In this document: positions 60,940-64,000 of the stretch, in pieces | Numbering within the stretch: position 1 is the stretch's first letter | Layout of the letters: each line of letters starts with the position of its first letter | DNA from: Photobacterium gaetbulicola Gung47 | GTDB taxonomy: Bacteria > Pseudomonadota > Gammaproteobacteria > Enterobacterales > Vibrionaceae | Assembly: GCA_000940995.1 (NCBI GenBank) | Contig: CP005974.1 | Location: 1,922,001-1,986,000, forward strand | Direction: 5' to 3' | DNA: 64,000 nt | Notes under the pieces: model-generated | Database searches by the model: none | What the model was told of the DNA's origin: nothing | What the model saw: only the letters and a program-made list of their open reading frames with translations | Program-made: the position numbers and the translations under genes

Positions 60940-61854
60940 ATGTCTAGTAACACGTTTCTTCGATTGCCAGTCACTCTGATGTCATCAGTGATGGGTGTTG
61001 CTGGACTGGCTACCGCTGCTAAAGCATCTGGGATCAGCGTTCTCGCACCTACCGTTACTGCGGTAGCGGTAGGTGCCATGGTCATGTTGCTGGTCTTTAC
61101 CTTGAGCTTGTTCACAAGGTATATGAAAAAATCGACGCAATATTTTGACGAAATGGCGAATGCAGTGAGTCGCAATTTCCTTTCATGCGGTACGATTTCT
61201 TTATTCTTATTATCTGGGCTGTTTGACAGCCCAGTTATTTGGGTGCTCGGCGCGGTGATTCAAGTCCCGCTTTTTGTTCTTATTCTTGCTCGCTGGATAT
61301 ACAGTTACGAAAATCTGCTATCAGTATTTAATCCGACCTTTTTGATCCCACCATTGGCTAATGTAGTTTGCTCTATTTTTGCCCCTGAATGGTTAAAAGG
61401 TTTCGGCTACTTTATGTATTTAGTCGGTACATTGGTTGGGGGAGGGGTTTATTTGATGCTATTTTCACGGCTAGTGAAAAAAGCATTTATCGCTAAACCG
61501 CTATATCCAACGTATTTTATTATGATGGCGACGCCGTCAATGTTTTTCTTGGGCCAGCAAACTTACGCGATCCGATTATCGGCCGTAGGTGTGGGCTACT
61601 ATGCCTGGGCGGTTATCGCATCGATAGCGCTATTGCTCAATTTAAGAAAAATTATTACGACCAACTTTAGTTTGGCTTTTTGGGCCTTTACCTTTCCGAT
61701 GGCAGCATTCACGACGGCAACCTATCAGTATATTCATTTAACAGGCGCTCCGCTCTGGATCGGGCACAGTCTATTGGCAATGACATTTTTAATATTACTG
61801 AATGTCATAGTGAGAACGGTTTTGAACCGCAACCACCTCTTATTGCCGCAGTAA
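60940..61854 (+). CDS. TDT-family (TehA/SLAC1-like) membrane protein
   Basis: 304 residues with about nine to ten hydrophobic segments. LPVTLMSSVMGVAGLATAAK at the N-terminus, an FLxPPLANVVCS-type segment (FLIPPLANVVCSIFAPEW) and FWAFTFPMAAFTTATY fit the tellurite-resistance/dicarboxylate transporter (TDT) superfamily. These are anion channels or carriers. Being only 8 bases behind the permease and before nagB it may release acetate or another acid from amino-sugar breakdown. Confidence 0.75.
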   Translation: MSSNTFLRLPVTLMSSVMGVAGLATAAKASGISVLAPTVTAVAVGAMVMLLVFTLSLFTRYMKKSTQYFDEMANAVSRNFLSCGTISLFLLSGLFDSPVIWVLGAVIQVPLFVLILARWIYSYENLLSVFNPTFLIPPLANVVCSIFAPEWLKGFGYFMYLVGTLVGGGVYLMLFSRLVKKAFIAKPLYPTYFIMMATPSMFFLGQQTYAIRLSAVGVGYYAWAVIASIALLLNLRKIITTNFSLAFWAFTFPMAAFTTATYQYIHLTGAPLWIGHSLLAMTFLILLNVIVRTVLNRNHLLLPQ

Positions 61855-61925
61855 ATATTTATTATTACCAATTATTAGGACATGGCTGATAGAGCCATGT
61901 TAGAAAATCATACTAGGAGAGCACA

Positions 61926-62726
61926 ATGCGATTGATACCACTACAAAACTGCAGCCAGGTCGGTAAGTGGGCGGCAAGACACATTGCCCAGCGCATCAAT
62001 GACTATCAACCAACCGCAGAGCGTCCATTTGTTCTTGGTCTGCCGACCGGTGGCACGCCGTTGGCGACCTATAGCGAGCTGATCAAGATGCATCACGATG
62101 GGGATGTCAGCTTCAAGCATGTTGTTACGTTCAATATGGACGAGTATGTCGGGATCACTGCGGACCACCCGCAGTCATACCGCACGTTCATGTTTGAGAA
62201 TTTCTTCAACCATATTGATATTCCGCTAGAGAACATCAACCTGCTCGACGGCAATACCGGTGACAACGATGCTGAATGCCAGCGTTACGAAGCTAAGATC
62301 AAATCCTACGGCAAAATTAATTTGTTCATGGGCGGGGTAGGCAATGATGGCCACATCGCTTTCAACGAGCCGGCTTCTTCGCTGGCGTCGCGAACTCGCG
62401 TAAAAACCCTCACTGAAGATACCCGTATCGCCAACTCGCGCTTCTTCGATTCGGATATCAACCAGGTGCCAAAATCCGCCCTGACCATTGGGGTCGGCAC
62501 CTTGCTGGATGCAGAGGAAATCCTACTTCTCATCACCGGCCACAACAAGGCTCTGGCATTGGAAGCGGCAGTGGAAGGCTCAGTAAACCATCTATGGACG
62601 GTATCGGCATTGCAGTTGCATCCTAAAACCGTTATCGCCTGTGATGCCCCTGCTACTCAGGAGTTAAAAGTGAAGACGCTGAGATACTTCACCGAGTTGG
62701 AAGCGGAAAGTATTAAAGGCATTTGA
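61926..62726 (+). CDS. nagB: Glucosamine-6-phosphate deaminase NagB
   Basis: 266 residues, as E. coli Nag[18 protein letters not shown] near residue 38, [10 protein letters not shown] with the catalytic Asp near residue 72, and [23 protein letters not shown]. It turns glucosamine-6-phosphate into fructose-6-phosphate and ammonia, the last step for glucosamine from chitobiose. Preceded by AGGAGAGCACA. Last gene of the operon. Confidence 0.95.
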   Translation: MRLIPLQNCSQVGKWAARHIAQRINDYQPTAERPFVLGLPTGGTPLATYSELIKMHHDGDVSFKHVVTFNMDEYVGITADHPQSYRTFMFENFFNHIDIPLENINLLDGNTGDNDAECQRYEAKIKSYGKINLFMGGVGNDGHIAFNEPASSLASRTRVKTLTEDTRIANSRFFDSDINQVPKSALTIGVGTLLDAEEILLLITGHNKALALEAAVEGSVNHLWTVSALQLHPKTVIACDAPATQELKVKTLRYFTELEAESIKGI

Positions 62727-62782
62727 TAACCAAGTATCTCCATTAAGCTTCCTAAATGAATAAATCTAATCCTGTTTGAGTT

Positions 62783-62844
62783 AACCGGTTACTTGCACGT
62801 TGTAGAATGGAATATTCACAGTGTCAGGAGGTAGCCGGTTTTTT
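62783..62844 (+). terminator. Long-loop terminator after nagB
   Basis: AACCGGTTAC (62783-62792) pairs with GTAGCCGGTT (62831-62840) with one G-U pair, followed by TTTTTT. The loop is long (about 38 bases), which makes it less certain. Confidence 0.5.
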
Positions 62845-63069
62845 AATTTTGTCAGACGTTAGTCATTAGGCGGTTTAGTTCTTATTTGGGTGTTTATTTA
62901 CCCATAATCGGATGAAGTGCATGTCAGGTTGCGGCTTGGTTCATGGTTGTACAAAAAAAGACTGACTGGGTGCGGTGATGGGTTGCCTGGATATTCGGCC
63001 ATCGCGTTGATGAAACAGAAATGATATAAAAAACTTTCTGTAGATAAACATGCCAAGGCAGTTTTGATT
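62845..63069. other. Gene-poor stretch before the decayed acetyltransferase
   Basis: Bases between the nagB terminator and the broken gene. A minus-strand frame of 62 codons (62898-63086) has no recognisable family. No RNA gene is seen. Confidence 0.4.
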
Positions 63070-63447
63070 ATGGACTCTGTCGTCATTAAAACGGAAAGGT
63101 TAGTCCTTACAGCCGTGAATCATCAGGATATCGATATATACCCAAGCTACTTCAAGATGCAGGTTCAGCAAGAATTTATAAGCTTGTAGACAAGGCATTG
63201 TTTTAAAGACCTAGTGGCTCTAAATCGAAAAACAATAACGACGTATACAAGTTTAGAAAACTCGCTCTTTTGGACAACCCAGCCATAAAAGTGGGTTATG
63301 CCGGCGTGGAACGAGTCCCTGATGTCAACCTTGACGATATTCGTTATGCGTTATTACCGGACTATCAGGGGCTTTGCTTTTGAAGCCGCACGTGCGGTGT
63401 TGGATTTTGTCTTTTCTTCTGGGAAGGAACCCAATTGGGCCAAATAG
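63070..63447 (+). pseudogene. Broken RimJ/RimL-type GNAT acetyltransferase gene
   Basis: The reading frame starts MDSVVIKTERLVLTAVNHQDIDIY, the usual N-terminus of a GNAT acetyltransferase, but stops after 39 codons at 63189, having run into foreign-looking sequence at about 63137. The later part can be read in another frame (VGYAGVERVPDVNLDDIRYALLPDYQG), then needs a further frameshift at about 63370 to continue as GFAFEAARAVLDFVFSSGKEPNWAK and stop at 63447. So the gene has lost a middle portion and has a frameshift in the acetyl-CoA-binding loop. It is not expected to make an active enzyme. Confidence 0.8.
63137..63160. repeat. Candidate dispersed repeat inside the broken GNAT gene
   Basis: TATACCCAAGCTACTTCAAG (start at 63137) is the point where the GNAT coding sense is lost. 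A similar sequence recurs in intergenic regions of vibrios and other enterics, as I recall, so it may be the end of a small non-autonomous repeat. Confidence 0.35.
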
Positions 63448-63601
63448 CCCGCCTTTGTGAGAGCACACGGCATGTGTTGGTGCGAAGGTGAAGGCTCGAG
63501 AGTGGATTTAATCCTACTGAGCATGCATTGTCATCATCTCTTGATTGAACAATTGGCGAATTTCAGTATGATGGCCGGCTTTTCTTGGTGCGGAGGATAG
63601 C
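63448..63601. other. Upstream region of the Hsp70-family gene
   Basis: About 150 bases with no reading frame; it should contain the promoter of the next gene. AGGA at 63594-63597 precedes the ATG. Confidence 0.4.
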
Positions 63602-64000
63602 ATGTTTATTGGTTTTGATTATGGAACGGCCAATTGCTCGGTAGCAGTGATGGAGCAGGGCCAGCCACGTATGCTTGCTCTGGAAGGCGAGAGCAGTTTT
63701 ATTCCTTCGACACTTTGTGCACCGACTCGAGAGGCAGTAAGCGAGTATTTGTACCGTCATATGGGCGTGCAGCCCGGCGATGAGTTGGGCGAACAAGTCT
63801 TGCGTCGTGCCATTGCATTTAACCGCGAAGAAGACATTATTGTCGAAAAAGGCGATCTGTTATTTGGTCAGGCTGCACTCGATCTGTATCTCGATGATCC
63901 TGAAGAGGTGTATTACGTCAAATCACCTAAGTCCTTTCTAGGGGCGAATGGTCTGCGTGATGTGCAAATTCGTTTTTTTGAAGATCTGGTTTGCGCCATG
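63602..64000 (+). CDS. Hsp70-family protein, YegD-like (3' end outside window)
   Basis: First 133 residues. MFIGFDYGTANCSVAVMEQG is the phosphate-1 motif of the actin/Hsp70 ATPase fold, and VPSTLCAPTREA-like FIPSTLCAPTRE plus VYYVKSPKSFLG match YegD, an Hsp70 relative with a truncated substrate domain. Client unknown. Truncated by the window end. Start supported by AGGA 4-7 bases upstream. Confidence 0.85.
   Translation, partial: MFIGFDYGTANCSVAVMEQGQPRMLALEGESSFIPSTLCAPTREAVSEYLYRHMGVQPGDELGEQVLRRAIAFNREEDIIVEKGDLLFGQAALDLYLDDPEEVYYVKSPKSFLGANGLRDVQIRFFEDLVCAM

Noticed and set aside
62898..63086. Minus-strand frame of 62 codons after nagB
   Set aside because: Overlaps the start of the broken GNAT gene, no family resemblance, no clear ribosome site.

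Overview
The window looks like a chromosomal stretch of a marine gammaproteobacterium of the Vibrionaceae (Vibrio/Photobacterium-like). The grounds are an OmpU-type porin, a large modular GH18 chitinase, a chitobiose operon, a GlyGly-CTERM (rhombosortase) protein, mid-range base composition, and KduI, KduD and KbaY homologues close to the enterobacterial ones. Species cannot be named from sequence alone.

Bases 1-38,030 are mostly one glycosaminoglycan (chondroitin/hyaluronan-type) utilisation locus. Outside the cell and at the surface it encodes two PL8 chondroitinase-ABC-type lyases (one lipoprotein, one GlyGly-CTERM), two exported Cys-type sulfatases, a KdgM-type porin, an autotransporter, an Ig-repeat lipoprotein and a CBM9-like secreted protein. 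In the cytoplasm it encodes the sulfatase-activating radical SAM enzyme, a mannose-family PTS (IIB, IIC, IID, IIA), an unsaturated glucuronyl hydrolase without signal peptide, a DUF2264 protein, KduI, KduD and KdgK for the uronate half, and AgaA, AgaS, AgaZ and AgaY for the galactosamine half. A DeoR-type repressor (AgaR) sits at the head. Arrays of CTTTCG/CGAAAG words in four control regions (about 1.3-1.7, 23.9-24.3, 30.8-30.9 and 35.4-35.5 kb) mark the probable AgaR regulon. No tagatose-6-phosphate kinase or KDPG aldolase is present.

An AT-richer block (13.3-17.9 kb: AraC regulator, exported amidohydrolase, DUF3299 protein, OprB-type porin) splits the locus and lacks the CTTTC arrays; it looks like an insertion with its own function.

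Bases 38.1-57.3 kb are a mixed region: an M20 amidohydrolase with a DUF3100-type membrane pair, an SGNH hydrolase, a LysR regulator divergent from a small membrane protein and an SbtA-like bicarbonate transporter, an over-long RecX protein, a YoaK protein, an old-yellow-enzyme reductase, a GH18 chitinase, a split class II ribonucleotide reductase (NrdJa/NrdJb), an OmpU-like porin, a DsbA-like lipoprotein and a second LysR regulator.

Bases 57.4-62.7 kb are a chitobiose-type operon with an unusual make-up: GH4 phospho-glycosidase, ChbG deacetylase, a glucose/GlcNAc-family PTS IIBC instead of ChbBCA, a TDT-family membrane protein and NagB. The window ends with a decayed GNAT acetyltransferase gene and the start of an Hsp70-family (YegD-like) gene.
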